From the NCBI GenBank assembly GCA_015061005.1, contig SUXJ01000006.1, forward strand, positions 62,001 through 126,000: a stretch of 64,000 nt of DNA, given 5' to 3'. The position numbers and the translations under genes are program-made. The DNA comes from Bacteroidales bacterium. GTDB taxonomy: Bacteria; Bacteroidota; Bacteroidia; Bacteroidales; Muribaculaceae. The stretch's first letter is position 1, and each line of letters opens with the position of its first letter. The notes below the pieces were generated by a model. The model saw only the letters and a program-made list of their open reading frames with translations. It had not been told where the DNA came from and searched no databases. Shown here piece after piece: positions 27,467 through 36,244 of the stretch.

Positions 27467-28294
27467 TTACTTCTTTCTTCTCTCGATGATATACTTCGAC
27501 GAATGCTTCTTGGGAGCACGAGTCTTGAGGCCCTTGGAGTAGAGACCCTTGCGTGAACGGGGATGTCCGCCTGATGCGCGACCTTCACCACCACCCATCG
27601 GGTGATCTACGGGGTTCATCACTACGCCACGGTTGCGAGGACGACGACCCAACCAACGGCTGCGGCCTGCCTTACCGGAACGCTCCAGAGAGTGTTCGCT
27701 GTTACCTACAACGCCTACTGTTGCCTTGCATGCTGCAAGAATCTTGCGAGTTTCGCCTGAAGGCAACTTGATGATAGCGTAGTCACCTTCGCGCGACACG
27801 AGCTGAGCGAAAGTGCCGGCGCTGCGTGCCATGAAGGCACCCTGACCGGGACGCAGTTCGATTGCGTGGATGAGTGTACCAACGGGAATCTTGCTCAGAG
27901 GAAGTGCATTGCCTACTTCAGGTGCAGCTTCGGGACCGGAAACGACTGTTGCGCCTACTTCGAGTCCGTTAGGTGCGATGATGTATGCCTTGCTGCCATC
28001 TACGTAGTAAAGAAGCGCGATACGAGCCGAACGGTTGGGGTCGTATTCAATGCTCTTAACCACGGCAGGTACTCCGTCTTTGTTTCTCTTAAAGTCAATG
28101 ATACGGTAAGCACGCTTGTGTCCACCACCGATGTACCTTGTGGTGAGGTGACCTTCGGCATTGCGGCCGCCGGTTGATTTCTTACCGACTGTAAGAGATT
28201 TTTCCGGCGTAGTAGCAGTGATGGTACCCTTGAATACGCCGATAACCTTGTGTCTTTGCCCGGGAGTTGTGGGCTTGAATTTTCTTACTGCCAT
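27467..28294 (-). CDS. rplB: 50S ribosomal protein L2
   Basis: 275 residues, [20 protein letters not shown] at the start. The C-terminal motif [20 protein letters not shown] contains the conserved histidine implicated in subunit association and peptidyl transfer. It follows rplW by 14 bases. Confidence 0.98.
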   Translation of the reverse strand: MAVRKFKPTTPGQRHKVIGVFKGTITATTPEKSLTVGKKSTGGRNAEGHLTTRYIGGGHKRAYRIIDFKRNKDGVPAVVKSIEYDPNRSARIALLYYVDGSKAYIIAPNGLEVGATVVSGPEAAPEVGNALPLSKIPVGTLIHAIELRPGQGAFMARSAGTFAQLVSREGDYAIIKLPSGETRKILAACKATVGVVGNSEHSLERSGKAGRSRWLGRRPRNRGVVMNPVDHPMGGGEGRASGGHPRSRKGLYSKGLKTRAPKKHSSKYIIERRKK

Positions 28295-28308
28295 TTATCG
28301 AACTGTGA

Positions 28309-28599
28309 TTAGATGTTGCTGAAGAAGTCGATTGTCTGGCCGTCTGCCACGCTTACGAGTGCTTTCTTCCAAGTTGCGGTGGCACCCTTGATGAGGCCTC
28401 CCTTGGTCCAACGCTGTTTGCGCTTGGCACGAACAATCATAGTGTTGATTTTAGTAACCTTGACGCCATAAAGCTCCTCTACCAAAGCCTTAATCTCGGG
28501 CTTGGTGGCATTGGGCGAAACGCGGAAGGTGTAGCGGTTGAGACTTTCGGAAAGCTTGGTAGCCTTCTCGGTCACAATGGGTTTAATGCTGATTTCCAT
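28309..28599 (-). CDS. rplW: 50S ribosomal protein L23
   Basis: 96 residues with PIVTEKATKLSESLNRYTF near the start and VKVTKINTMIVRAKRKQRW in the middle. It forms the docking site for trigger factor and SRP at the tunnel exit. It lies 28 bases after rplD. Confidence 0.97.
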   Translation of the reverse strand: MEISIKPIVTEKATKLSESLNRYTFRVSPNATKPEIKALVEELYGVKVTKINTMIVRAKRKQRWTKGGLIKGATATWKKALVSVADGQTIDFFSNI

Positions 28600-28627
28600 T
28601 TTTCGTTTTAAGCTATAGGGTCAATAA

Positions 28628-29248
28628 TTAAATGTTATTTACAACGTCAACGCTCTTTTCTGAAAGCAAGAGCACGTTGTTGTTCAAGATCGCATATGTG
28701 TTCAAGTCGCTTGCCGCCATCATGCGCACATCGGGCACGTTACGAAGGCTGAGCTGTACGTTCTTGTCCATCTGAGGCATAACCAAAAGCACCTTCTTGT
28801 CATTTACCTTCAATGCAGTCATTGCTGCCACGAAGTCCTTGGTCTTGGGTGCTTCAAATGTGAAGTCCTCAACAATCATGATTTGCTGATCTGCGAGCTT
28901 CGAAGTCAGAGCGCTCTTGCGCGCAAGCTGTTTTACCTTCTTGTTCAGCTTGAAAGAGTAGTTGCGGGGACGGGGACCGAATACGCGACCACCGCCTACG
29001 AGCACGGGTGAGTTGATATCACCGATACGCGCACCGCCGCCGCCCTTTTGCTTGTGGAGCTTGCGGGTTGAGCCGGAAACTTCGCTGCGTTCTTTACTCT
29101 TGTGAGTGCCTTGACGCTTGTTGGCAAGAAATTGCTTCACGTCGAGCCATACTGCGTGCTCGTTTACGTCAACGCCGAAAACTTCGTCGTTAAGAGTGAC
29201 CTTACGACCGGTGTCTTCTCCCTTGATGTTATAAACTGCGAGTTCCAT
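28628..29248 (-). CDS. rplD: 50S ribosomal protein L4
   Basis: 206 residues; the tunnel-lining loop is seen as [20 protein letters not shown] followed by [18 protein letters not shown]. In E. coli L4 represses the S10 operon; nothing in this window shows an equivalent leader. It starts 3 bases after rplC, indicating tight translational coupling. Confidence 0.98.
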   Translation of the reverse strand: MELAVYNIKGEDTGRKVTLNDEVFGVDVNEHAVWLDVKQFLANKRQGTHKSKERSEVSGSTRKLHKQKGGGGARIGDINSPVLVGGGRVFGPRPRNYSFKLNKKVKQLARKSALTSKLADQQIMIVEDFTFEAPKTKDFVAAMTALKVNDKKVLLVMPQMDKNVQLSLRNVPDVRMMAASDLNTYAILNNNVLLLSEKSVDVVNNI

Positions 29249-29251
29249 TTC

Positions 29252-29869
29252 TTACTTCTCTACGATTACGATTGAACCTTTGGCACCGGGTACGGAGCCC
29301 TTGATCATGAGGATGTTGTGTTCGGGAATTACCTTAAGGATCTGAAGATTCTGAACAGTTACGCGTTCATTACCCATCTGTCCGGCCATGCGCATTCCTT
29401 TGAACACCTTTGCGGGATACGAGCAGGCGCCAATTGAACCGGGAGCACGAAGACGATTGTGCTGGCCGTGGGTAGTCTGACCTACACCGCCGAAACCGTG
29501 ACGCTTTACTACGCCCTGATAACCCTTACCCTTTGAAGTACCTACGATATCTACGTAGCCACCTTCTTCGAAGAGTTCAACAGTGAATGTTTCACCAAGA
29601 GCGTGTTCGCCTTCAAAACCCGAGAACTCGGCCAAGTGGCGCTGAGGTGCTACTCCGGCTTTCTGGAAGTGACCCATCATTGGCTTGGTAGTATGCTTCT
29701 CTTTCTTCTCTACAAAACCGAGCTGAAGAGCTTCATAACCATCCTTTTCAAGAGTCTTAACCTGAGTAACTACACAAGGGCCTACTTCGATAACAGTGCA
29801 CGGCACGTTCTTGCCGTCGGCACTGAAAACGGATGTCATTCCGATTTTCTTTCCAATTAAACCTGGCAT
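29252..29869 (-). CDS. rplC: 50S ribosomal protein L3
   Basis: 205 residues, [20 protein letters not shown] at the start and the long central loop [20 protein letters not shown] reaching the peptidyl transferase centre, where pleuromutilin-resistance substitutions occur. L3 is among the earliest assembly proteins. It lies 65 bases after rpsJ. Confidence 0.98.
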   Translation of the reverse strand: MPGLIGKKIGMTSVFSADGKNVPCTVIEVGPCVVTQVKTLEKDGYEALQLGFVEKKEKHTTKPMMGHFQKAGVAPQRHLAEFSGFEGEHALGETFTVELFEEGGYVDIVGTSKGKGYQGVVKRHGFGGVGQTTHGQHNRLRAPGSIGACSYPAKVFKGMRMAGQMGNERVTVQNLQILKVIPEHNILMIKGSVPGAKGSIVIVEK

Positions 29870-29934
29870 TTCTTTGTAGTTTTAAGTTATTGATGATTAA
29901 TTATTGTGTTTTTTTAGAATTTCACAAGGGGTTA

Positions 29935-30240
29935 TCACACCTTGATTTCAACGTCAACACCGCTGGGGAGTTCAAGCTTCATCAGCGCATCTACTGTCTT
30001 GTTGGTAGCGTTGTAGATGTCAATCAGACGCTTGAATGAAGAGAGTTGAAATTGTTCGCGGCTCTTCTTGTTAACGAATGTTGAACGGTTTACGGTGAAG
30101 ATACGCTTGTGGGTGGGCAGAGGTATGGGACCGCTGATGATTGCACCCGTAGCCTTCACGGTCTTAACGATCTTCTCAGCTGATTTGTCAACCAAGTTGT
30201 GGTCGTAAGATTTCAGTTTGATTCTGATTTTTTGGCTCAT
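29935..30240 (-). CDS. rpsJ: 30S ribosomal protein S10 (NusE)
   Basis: 101 residues, [20 protein letters not shown] and [20 protein letters not shown]. It is part of the 30S head and also the transcription antitermination factor NusE. The loop region near [15 protein letters not shown] is the tetracycline-related S10 region. It lies 37 bases after fusA, so the S10 block is joined to the str block here without a separate leader. Confidence 0.98.
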   Translation of the reverse strand: MSQKIRIKLKSYDHNLVDKSAEKIVKTVKATGAIISGPIPLPTHKRIFTVNRSTFVNKKSREQFQLSSFKRLIDIYNATNKTVDALMKLELPSGVDVEIKV

Positions 30241-30277
30241 ATTGGTTTATTCGTTTTTTCTTTATTCAATAAGTGGG

Positions 30278-32404
30278 TTACTTCAGCAGGTCTACGCGGC
30301 CTTGGCATTCAGCAAGCACAGTCTTCGCAATGCTTGAAGATACTTCTGCATAGTGGCTGAATGTCATTGTCGATGTTGCGCGACCGGAGGTGATCGTACG
30401 CAATGCGGTTACGTAGCCGAACATCTCTGCAAGAGGTGCCTTTGCCTTAACCACGCGCGCACCGCTGCGGCTGGTTTCCATGCCTTCTACTTGACCGCGA
30501 CGCTTGTTAAGGTCGGAAATCACGTCACCCATGCTTTCTTCGGGAGTAACAACTTCGATCTTCATGATCGGTTCGAGCAAAGTAGGACCGGCCTTTTCGC
30601 TGGCTTTCTTGAACGCGCCGATTGCACAAAGTTCGAACGACAACTGGTCAGAGTCAACCGGGTGGAATGAACCGTCAATCACGGTAACCTTGAGGTGTTC
30701 AACCGGGTAGCCGGCAAGAATACCATTCTTCATAGCATTCTGGAAGCCCTTCTGAATTGAGGGGATGAACTCCTTGGGAATGTTACCGCCCTTAACTTCG
30801 TCAACGAACTGCAAGTTGCCTTCGAAACCTTCGTCAACGGGTTCAACGCGAACAATGATGTCGGCAAACTTACCGCGACCACCGGTCTGCTTCTTGAACA
30901 CTTCGCGGAGTTCAACGGGCTTGGTGATAGCTTCCTTGTAAGTAACCTGCGGACGACCTTGGTTACATTCAACCTTAAATTCACGACGCAGACGGTCGAT
31001 AATGATGTCGAGGTGAAGCTCACCCATACCGGAGATAACGGTCTGACCGGTTTCTTCGTTAGTTTGTACGCGGAAGGTGGGGTCTTCTTCAGCAAGCTTC
31101 TGCAAGCCAACGCCGAGCTTGTCGAGATCCTTCTGAGTCTTGGGTTCTACCGCGATACCGATAACGGGTTCGGGGAACTCCATAGCTTCGAGCACGATGG
31201 GTGCATCTTCGGCACAAAGGGTGTCACCTGTGCGAATATCTTTGAAGCCTACGCCTGCGCCTATATCGCCGCAACCGATCACTTCTTTGGGGTTCTGCTT
31301 GTTTGAGTGCATCTGGAACAGACGGCTAACGCGTTCCTTCTTGCCCGAGCGGCTGTTCAAAACGTAGCTGCCGGCAGGCATATCGCCGGAGTACACGCGG
31401 AAGAAGCACAGACGACCAACATACGGGTCTGTTGCAATCTTAAATGCCAATGCACACAGAGGAGCATCGCTTGAAGTTTCGCGCACGACAACTTCTTCAG
31501 GATTGCCTACTGCATGACCTTCGATTGAAGGTGTATCAACCGGGCTGGGGAGATATGCGCAAACGTTGTTGAGCAAGCACTGCACGCCTTTGTTCTTGAA
31601 GGAAGATCCGCAAGTCATGGGCACGATTTCCATGGCGAGAGTTGCCTTACGCAATGCGCGACGGATTTCGTCTTCACTGATGGTTGAGGGATCTTCAAAA
31701 TATTTCTCCATGAGAGCATCATCGAACTCGGCGATGTTTTCAAGCATCTTGTCGCGCCATTCTTCAGCTTCAGCTACGAGATTGGCGGGGATTTCTTCGA
31801 TGATATAGTCGGCGCCCATTGCTTCATCGGGCCAGAAGTAAGCCTTCATGGTGATGAGGTCAACGATACCCTTGAAGGTTTCTTCAGCACCGATAGGAAT
31901 TTGAATCGGACAAGGATTTGCACCGAGCACCTCTCTGAGCTGACGCACTACTTCAAAGAAGTTCGCACCCGAGCGGTCCATCTTGTTAACGTAGCCGATA
32001 CGGGGCACGTTGTACTTGTCAGCCTGACGCCAAACGGTTTCCGACTGAGGCTCTACGCCACCAACGGCGCAGAATGCAGCAACGGCACCGTCGAGCACAC
32101 GCAACGAACGTTCCACCTCAACGGTGAAGTCAACGTGTCCTGGGGTGTCGATCAAGTTAATCTTGTACTGCTTATCATCATACTTCCAGAATGCGGTGGT
32201 TGCAGCAGAAGTAATTGTGATACCACGTTCCTGCTCCTGTTCCATCCAGTCCATGGTAGCTGCGCCGTCATGCACTTCGCCGATTTTGTGAGTCAAACCG
32301 GTGTAAAAAAGAATGCGTTCGGAAGTGGTCGTCTTGCCGGCATCAATGTGTGCCATGATGCCGATATTACGGGTAAGCTTGAGTTGTTCGTCGTTCTTTG
32401 CCAT
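30278..32404 (-). CDS. fusA: Elongation factor G
   Basis: A 708-residue translational GTPase that drives translocation. G motifs: [35 protein letters not shown] and [10 protein letters not shown]; domain IV contains [20 protein letters not shown]. Length is typical of canonical EF-G. Being in the str operon, it is the housekeeping copy rather than a paralogue such as EF-G2. It lies 21 bases after rpsG. Confidence 0.98.
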   Translation of the reverse strand: MAKNDEQLKLTRNIGIMAHIDAGKTTTSERILFYTGLTHKIGEVHDGAATMDWMEQEQERGITITSAATTAFWKYDDKQYKINLIDTPGHVDFTVEVERSLRVLDGAVAAFCAVGGVEPQSETVWRQADKYNVPRIGYVNKMDRSGANFFEVVRQLREVLGANPCPIQIPIGAEETFKGIVDLITMKAYFWPDEAMGADYIIEEIPANLVAEAEEWRDKMLENIAEFDDALMEKYFEDPSTISEDEIRRALRKATLAMEIVPMTCGSSFKNKGVQCLLNNVCAYLPSPVDTPSIEGHAVGNPEEVVVRETSSDAPLCALAFKIATDPYVGRLCFFRVYSGDMPAGSYVLNSRSGKKERVSRLFQMHSNKQNPKEVIGCGDIGAGVGFKDIRTGDTLCAEDAPIVLEAMEFPEPVIGIAVEPKTQKDLDKLGVGLQKLAEEDPTFRVQTNEETGQTVISGMGELHLDIIIDRLRREFKVECNQGRPQVTYKEAITKPVELREVFKKQTGGRGKFADIIVRVEPVDEGFEGNLQFVDEVKGGNIPKEFIPSIQKGFQNAMKNGILAGYPVEHLKVTVIDGSFHPVDSDQLSFELCAIGAFKKASEKAGPTLLEPIMKIEVVTPEESMGDVISDLNKRRGQVEGMETSRSGARVVKAKAPLAEMFGYVTALRTITSGRATSTMTFSHYAEVSSSIAKTVLAECQGRVDLLK

Positions 32405-32425
32405 TTTCTTCGTCGTTCAGGGGGA

Positions 32426-32902
32426 TTAGAAACGGAAGTGTGCAAAGGCGCGGTTAGCCTCAGCCATCTTGTGCATGTCTTCTTTACGCTTGAATGCACC
32501 GCCCTGTTCGTTGAATGCATCAACGATTTCAGCAGCGAGCTTGTCGGCCATAGTCTTGCCGCCACGCTTGCGAGCGTAAATAATAAGGTTTTTCATTGAA
32601 ATAGACTCCTTGCGGTCCGGACGGATTTCAGTGGGAACCTGGAAGGTAGCACCACCAACACGGCGGCTCTTTACCTCCACCAAAGGAGTAACATTGTCGA
32701 GGGCCTGCTTCCAGATTTCCAAAGCAGTCTTTTCCTCGTTGGGCATCTTCTTCGCTACGGTCTCAAGAGCCGAATAGAAGATGGTGAAAGCGGTATTCTT
32801 CTTGCCATCATACATCAGATGGTTCACGAACTTGGTCACTTTGACGTCGTGAAACATGGGATCGGGCAGAACTACCCGCTTCTTAGGCTTTGCCTTTCTC
32901 AT
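32426..32902 (-). CDS. rpsG: 30S ribosomal protein S7
   Basis: 158 residues, [20 protein letters not shown] at the start, the RNA-binding stretch [20 protein letters not shown] and the C-terminal [15 protein letters not shown]7 organises the 3' major domain of 16S rRNA. In E. coli it represses its operon by binding the rpsL-rpsG spacer; here that spacer is 207 bases long with visible stems. Confidence 0.98.
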   Translation of the reverse strand: MRKAKPKKRVVLPDPMFHDVKVTKFVNHLMYDGKKNTAFTIFYSALETVAKKMPNEEKTALEIWKQALDNVTPLVEVKSRRVGGATFQVPTEIRPDRKESISMKNLIIYARKRGGKTMADKLAAEIVDAFNEQGGAFKRKEDMHKMAEANRAFAHFRF

Positions 32903-33109
32903 TTTTCTTTTTCGTGTTGTGTCTTCAGTTTTCGGGGTTGGCTGTTTTTTGTAAAACTTTCGTTTCTTGCTTCAACAATGACCGCTGTCATTATTTACTC
33001 AACCGATATGTTTTTCTTATTTAGCCGACCAAACGAAACGAACGACTGTTAAATTTTAGTTCGGTTTGTTTGATTGTTTTAAGTACGCTTTTTCTGGCTG
33101 CGGTAACTC
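32903..33109 (-). other. rpsL-rpsG spacer with stems, candidate S7 site
   Basis: A 207-base gap inside the str operon. AATGAC (32977-32982) and GTCATT (32987-32992) form a perfect 6-bp stem with a 4-base loop, and TTTCGTTT (32958-32965) can pair with AAACGAAA (33031-33038), enclosing that hairpin. The position equals that of the S7 autoregulatory site in E. coli. No open frame with protein features was seen. Confidence 0.45.
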
Positions 33110-33511
33110 TTACTTCTTGCCCTTTGCAGGAGCCGCTCCGGGTTTCGGACGCTTCGCACCGTATTTCGAACGACGCTGTGTGCGATCTTTCACACCCTGA
33201 GTGTCAAGAGTGCCACGAACAATGTGGTAGCGAACACCGGGGAGGTCTTTAACACGACCGCCGCGAACGAGCACAATGCTGTGCTCCTGAAGGTTGTGAC
33301 CTTCACCGGGAATGTAGCTGTTGACTTCCTTACCGTTAGTCAAACGCACACGCGCCACCTTACGCATTGCTGAATTAGGTTTCTTAGGGGTTGTGGTGTA
33401 GACACGAACGCATACGCCACGACGCTGAGGGCAGCTGTCCAAAGCGGGCGACTTGCTCTTGTCGGTCAGAGCCACGCGGCCTTTTCGTACTAATTGCTGA
33501 ATAGTAGGCAT
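33110..33511 (-). CDS. rpsL: 30S ribosomal protein S12
   Basis: 133 residues, [20 protein letters not shown] at the start. The decoding-centre motifs [20 protein letters not shown] and [19 protein letters not shown] carry lysines at both positions where streptomycin-resistance substitutions are known, so it is wild type there; the Asp after the second lysine is the usual methylthiolation site. It is the first gene of the cluster, about 150 bases from the promoter. Confidence 0.98.
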   Translation of the reverse strand: MPTIQQLVRKGRVALTDKSKSPALDSCPQRRGVCVRVYTTTPKKPNSAMRKVARVRLTNGKEVNSYIPGEGHNLQEHSIVLVRGGRVKDLPGVRYHIVRGTLDTQGVKDRTQRRSKYGAKRPKPGAAPAKGKK

Positions 33512-33665
33512 CTTAGTTGTTAATGTTGTTAATAATGTTGTTTAAAATTATGTTTGTCTTCAATGTTTTTGCAGAGTCCGTCGCAGCACTCACGCCACAC
33601 GCTCCGCCCTCACACTCAGTGTGTTAGCCTTGCCGTGCGACGCACTTATGCCTTGATTTCACCTG
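33512..33665 (-). other. 5' leader of the str operon
   Basis: GC-rich leader between promoter and rpsL. Two small palindromic stems, GTGCG/CGCAC at 33635-33645 and CACAC/GTGTG at 33611-33623, have very small loops and may join into larger folds. No reading frame or terminator U-tract was seen. Possible post-transcriptional control site. Confidence 0.4.
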
Positions 33666-33697
33666 CAAAGTTACGAATAATTTCCGACACTGCAAAA
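33666..33697 (-). promoter_or_regulatory. Promoter of the rpsL-led ribosomal cluster
   Basis: On the minus strand TTTTG (33697-33693) is followed after 19 bases by TAACTTTG (33673-33666), a full match to the Bacteroidota consensus. The leader of about 150 bases to rpsL contains inverted repeats GTGCG/CGCAC (33635-33645) and CACAC/GTGTG (33611-33623). Confidence 0.85.
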
Positions 33698-33756
33698 TCT
33701 TTTCACTCTGAAGTTCAATTTTTTACACGATTTTTAATCAACCGACCCAATAACAC

Positions 33757-33800
33757 AAAAAAAGGAACGCAAGCCTCAATCATCGACTCGCGCCCTCCTT
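33757..33800 (-). terminator. Terminator after the lipoprotein gene
   Basis: On the minus strand AAGGA (33800-33796 arm, written as TCCTT on plus) pairs with the TCCTT arm at 33766-33762, and an inner 8-bp stem CGCGAGTC/GGCTTGCG (33792-33785, 33775-33768) includes G-U pairs; TTTTT follows to 33757. A strong Rho-independent terminator just upstream of the str promoter. Confidence 0.85.
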
Positions 33801-33820
33801 CTGATTTATGTGTATTTTTC

Positions 33821-34630
33821 TTATTTGCTTAGAGTAATCGTATTTGATGAGTAATAGGTTCCACGAGTGGTCTTAACCATTCCGCGAACCACCGACGATG
33901 ACCCGTAGGAATACGACACGCCAAATGTATGTGAAGTAGCCGACGTATTATACGGTGAAGTGTAAAACACTCCGCTCACCCTATCGATGCCAATCTGCTG
34001 CACCGTAAAGTTGCTGCCCGACGCCGAAACCGTTATCTCATATTCTCTGTTAAAACGATTCGAACTCACTGTGCGTGCCGAAATCGAAACACTCACACTC
34101 TCATTCGCTGGCGGAGTCGATCCCCCACCGTCGTCAACCTTGGTCCACTCGTCAACGTGCTGATTGAAATACCACGACCTATAATACCGACGACCCTTAT
34201 ACATAATATAATCGTCATAAACCTCTATCGTGTAACCGGTTGGCTCTCCGCCGCTGAGAACGTCCACAACAGAGCCGTTTATATCCAATCCGTAAATATC
34301 CCATTCCAACATATCGGAATACCAACCGCCGCTCAAACCCTGACAATACGATTCTACTACATTGTCAAAATAATCGCTATTGCCTATAACTCCCCAATCG
34401 GTCAACACATATTCTTTAATCTCAAGACCACGCGCTGTAAACACCGTTGCCCAATCCTGACCCGGCATCAATTCTACTTTCTCGGGTTTTGTGGCATACA
34501 CTCCGGCGATATCACTCCATGTATATTTGTCAACCTCTCCGGGTTCATCTTCCGAACCGTTACACCCAACGGCAACCATACTTGCCACAAACAGCAGGCC
34601 AAATACAACAAAATTTAAAGTCTTTTTCAT
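33821..34630 (-). CDS. Putative surface lipoprotein, two-domain
   Basis: 269 residues from the ATG at 34630 (MKKTLNFVVFGLLFVASMVA). The lipid-attachment cysteine is Cys23 (VAVGC), followed by NGSEDEPGE, an acidic stretch of the kind that directs Bacteroidota lipoproteins to the cell surface. Residues 30-150 form a Trp/Tyr-rich domain with some resemblance to lipocalin-like lipoprotein domains; a GGGSTPP linker leads to a Ser/Thr-rich beta domain (about 170-269). I do not recognise a named family. It is a monocistronic unit with promoter copy A (34665-34719) and a strong terminator. An in-frame upstream ATG at 34675 lies inside the promoter and is rejected. Confidence 0.82.
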   Translation of the reverse strand: MKKTLNFVVFGLLFVASMVAVGCNGSEDEPGEVDKYTWSDIAGVYATKPEKVELMPGQDWATVFTARGLEIKEYVLTDWGVIGNSDYFDNVVESYCQGLSGGWYSDMLEWDIYGLDINGSVVDVLSGGEPTGYTIEVYDDYIMYKGRRYYRSWYFNQHVDEWTKVDDGGGSTPPANESVSVSISARTVSSNRFNREYEITVSASGSNFTVQQIGIDRVSGVFYTSPYNTSATSHTFGVSYSYGSSSVVRGMVKTTRGTYYSSNTITLSK

Positions 34631-34664
34631 AGCATACAAAAATATCTCAAGTTTTAATCCGCCG

Positions 34665-34719
34665 CAAATATACACACTTTTTTCACAGCTACCCCGGTCA
34701 CTTTGTTAAAGTTTGTTAA
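34665..34719 (-). promoter_or_regulatory. Promoter with shared box, copy A
   Basis: Minus-strand -7 element TATATTTG (34672-34665) within GTGTGTATATTTGC. The expected -33 TTTG is missing; instead a conserved GGGGTAGCTGTGAAAAAA precedes, and upstream lie two TTTGTTAA repeats on the plus strand (34702-34709, 34712-34719) spaced 10 bp apart. Nearly the same arrangement occurs at 36125-36175. The gene starts about 35 bases downstream. Confidence 0.65.
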
Positions 34720-34779
34720 TTTGCATTTTACATCGCCCCACAAATTTGCGGGAAATCGGGAACAGCCGTCCTCGCCGCT

Positions 34780-35199
34780 CTAATTATTGATAAAGACAAC
34801 CCTACCCTCTTTGAAATCCGGCGTGGTTATAAACGCCTTAACCTCATCTTCACTCATTGACAGAAACGACCGAAATTTGACCCGATAACAGGAACCCGTC
34901 AATCTCCCCGAGCCCAAAAATCGCTTGGAATAAGTGAACTGCGGATCAACCAAAACATCTGCTCCAGATTCCCTACACAGTTCTACAATCAAATTCTCCT
35001 TCCGCTGCTCAAGCGATGTCTGCGAAAACAACTTTGGTCCCCACGTAACTGATTTCTGAACCCTAACGGCGGAAATATCCAACTCCGCCGCTGTCACCGC
35101 TGTTATCTCCGTATTTACCGACACATTTGATGTCAAAGGAGCCTCCCCCTCGCGTGCCCCTGCCGAATTAACGACAATGCACACAAGGAGGAGGACCAA
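34780..35199 (-). CDS. Small secreted protein, paralogue of the upstream gene
   Basis: 139 residues if the TTG at 35199 is the start. A hydrophobic signal region ends near VVNSAGA; the mature part contains GADVLVDPQFTYSKRFLGSG and GSCYRVKFRSF. This matches ADVIVAPEFSFDTN...GAYNNFRSV of the neighbour at 35239-35571, so both are tandem paralogues of a family seen in Bacteroidales but not functionally named, as far as I know. No ATG exists in frame: the upstream codons give IKPKF before the TTG, which would supply the positive charge of a signal peptide, so an ATT start at 35214 is possible. Third cistron of the promoter B unit. A cysteine pair may form a disulfide (inferred). Confidence 0.65.
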   Translation of the reverse strand: MVLLLVCIVVNSAGAREGEAPLTSNVSVNTEITAVTAAELDISAVRVQKSVTWGPKLFSQTSLEQRKENLIVELCRESGADVLVDPQFTYSKRFLGSGRLTGSCYRVKFRSFLSMSEDEVKAFITTPDFKEGRVVFINN

Positions 35200-35238
35200 A
35201 AACTTCGGCTTAATGGCTGATGCTATAAAATGACCGAA

Positions 35239-35571
35239 TTAATTTACCGAACGGAAATTATTGTAAGCGCCGGGACACCCTGTCACTTCAATAACTTCAA
35301 GATTGGTATCAAAAGAAAATTCGGGAGCCACAATCACATCGGCATTGCCGTTTGTTCTCAAGAATGCCGCTATTGCAGCCGCCTTGCAGTTCTTAACGCC
35401 GCCACGACGATCCTTGCTACTCGTATTATAGCGATATGTCATGCGCTCGCCTACGGTCAAATCAGCCACGTTCATCGAACTAACCACGGTCGACACATTA
35501 ACGGGCGTCGCTGTATGAATGCTTGCCGTACACGAAGACAGCACTAGAACACCAACCGCGCCAATCTTCAA
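35239..35571 (-). CDS. Small lipoprotein-like secreted protein, tandem paralogue
   Basis: 110 residues from a TTG at 35571. Signal region KIGAVGVLVLSSC fits a lipobox (LSSC) with Cys14 as the lipid site. The mature part includes DRRGGVKNCKAAAIAAFLRT and NADVIVAPEFSFDTNLEVIE followed by GAYNNFRSVN, similar to the downstream gene 34780-35199. No ATG is present in frame back to the preceding gene; TTG is the best candidate. It starts 47 bases after the lipoprotein at 35619 and is co-transcribed with it. Function unknown; the alternating beta/alpha pattern with a C-terminal YxNFR-type motif suggests a small folded envelope protein. Confidence 0.68.
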   Translation of the reverse strand: MKIGAVGVLVLSSCTASIHTATPVNVSTVVSSMNVADLTVGERMTYRYNTSSKDRRGGVKNCKAAAIAAFLRTNGNADVIVAPEFSFDTNLEVIEVTGCPGAYNNFRSVN

Positions 35572-35618
35572 AATTGCTTTTTTATAACGAGAATTATTAA
35601 ACTGATTAATAATTTTGC

Positions 35619-36074
35619 TTACTGCCTTGAACCGGTGAACGTCAGAGCATATCCGCTTTCTCCGCCAACGCTTACATAGGGGAAACTATAAGTCATGGCT
35701 CTCGATTTCGTTATCGAAACGCGACAGTTAGGCTTGTCACTGCTTGTAAGCATAAAGTCGCCGCTTGCCGACTGCGTAATCTGAAAAACGTGACCGCTGC
35801 CGCTTGCAAAGAATGGAGTGCCATCTGCTTCATAAGGAGTTACTACAACAAACTCATTTGAACTCTTTGTTACTACCATTTTCATGCCTGCATATTCTTC
35901 CAAAGGCATACCTGTCAAGCCAACGATTTCCAACTGACCGTGACCTACATAAGTCCCCTGTATTGCTGAAGCCGGATCTACCATAGGTCCGTCATCTTCG
36001 TTGCTACATGCGCTAAAGGCAAACATTGAAACCACTCCCAAAACGAGTGCCATAAAGAAATTTTTCTGCTTCAT
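35619..36074 (-). CDS. Putative surface lipoprotein, lipocalin-like
   Basis: 151 residues. The signal peptide ends at FSAC with Cys23, and SNEDDG follows, an acidic surface-export type signal. The rest is predicted beta-rich (for example MKMVVTKSSNEFVVVTPYEA and CRVSITKSRAMTYSFPYVSV), like small calycin-type lipoproteins of Bacteroidales, but the family is not certain. First gene of a three-gene unit with the two paralogous small proteins; promoter copy B lies about 50 bases upstream. Confidence 0.78.
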   Translation of the reverse strand: MKQKNFFMALVLGVVSMFAFSACSNEDDGPMVDPASAIQGTYVGHGQLEIVGLTGMPLEEYAGMKMVVTKSSNEFVVVTPYEADGTPFFASGSGHVFQITQSASGDFMLTSSDKPNCRVSITKSRAMTYSFPYVSVGGESGYALTFTGSRQ

Positions 36075-36124
36075 AATGATAAAATTGATTTATTAAACTT
36101 AATGTAATGAAATAAAAATTTGCG

Positions 36125-36175
36125 CAAAGATACACACTTTTTCACAATTACCCCCCATTTGTTAAACTTTGTTAA
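36125..36175 (-). promoter_or_regulatory. Promoter with shared box, copy B
   Basis: Minus-strand TATCTTTG (36132-36125) within GTGTGTATCTTTGC, preceded by GGGGTAATTGTGAAAAA, and two plus-strand TTTGTTAA repeats (36158-36165, 36168-36175) with 10-bp spacing. This is almost the same as copy A at 34665-34719, including the missing TTTG at -33. Confidence 0.68.
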
Positions 36176-36207
36176 CTGCACGCAATTTTCTTTTTCCTTG
36201 TTTCCTG

Positions 36208-36239
36208 TTTGCTCCTTTTGTGGATATTCGTTAACTTTG
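36208..36239 (+). promoter_or_regulatory. Promoter of aroK
   Basis: TTTG (36208-36211), a 20-base spacer and TAACTTTG (36232-36239), a perfect Bacteroidota promoter. The aroK ATG is only 6 bases (36245) or 9 bases (36248) downstream, so the transcript should be leaderless or nearly so. Confidence 0.85.
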
Positions 36240-36244
36240 CGGCT

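Noticed and set aside
33611-33623. CACACTCAGTGTG palindrome as an operator
   Set aside because: It lies in the transcribed leader, not at the promoter, and occurs once; noted only as a leader stem.
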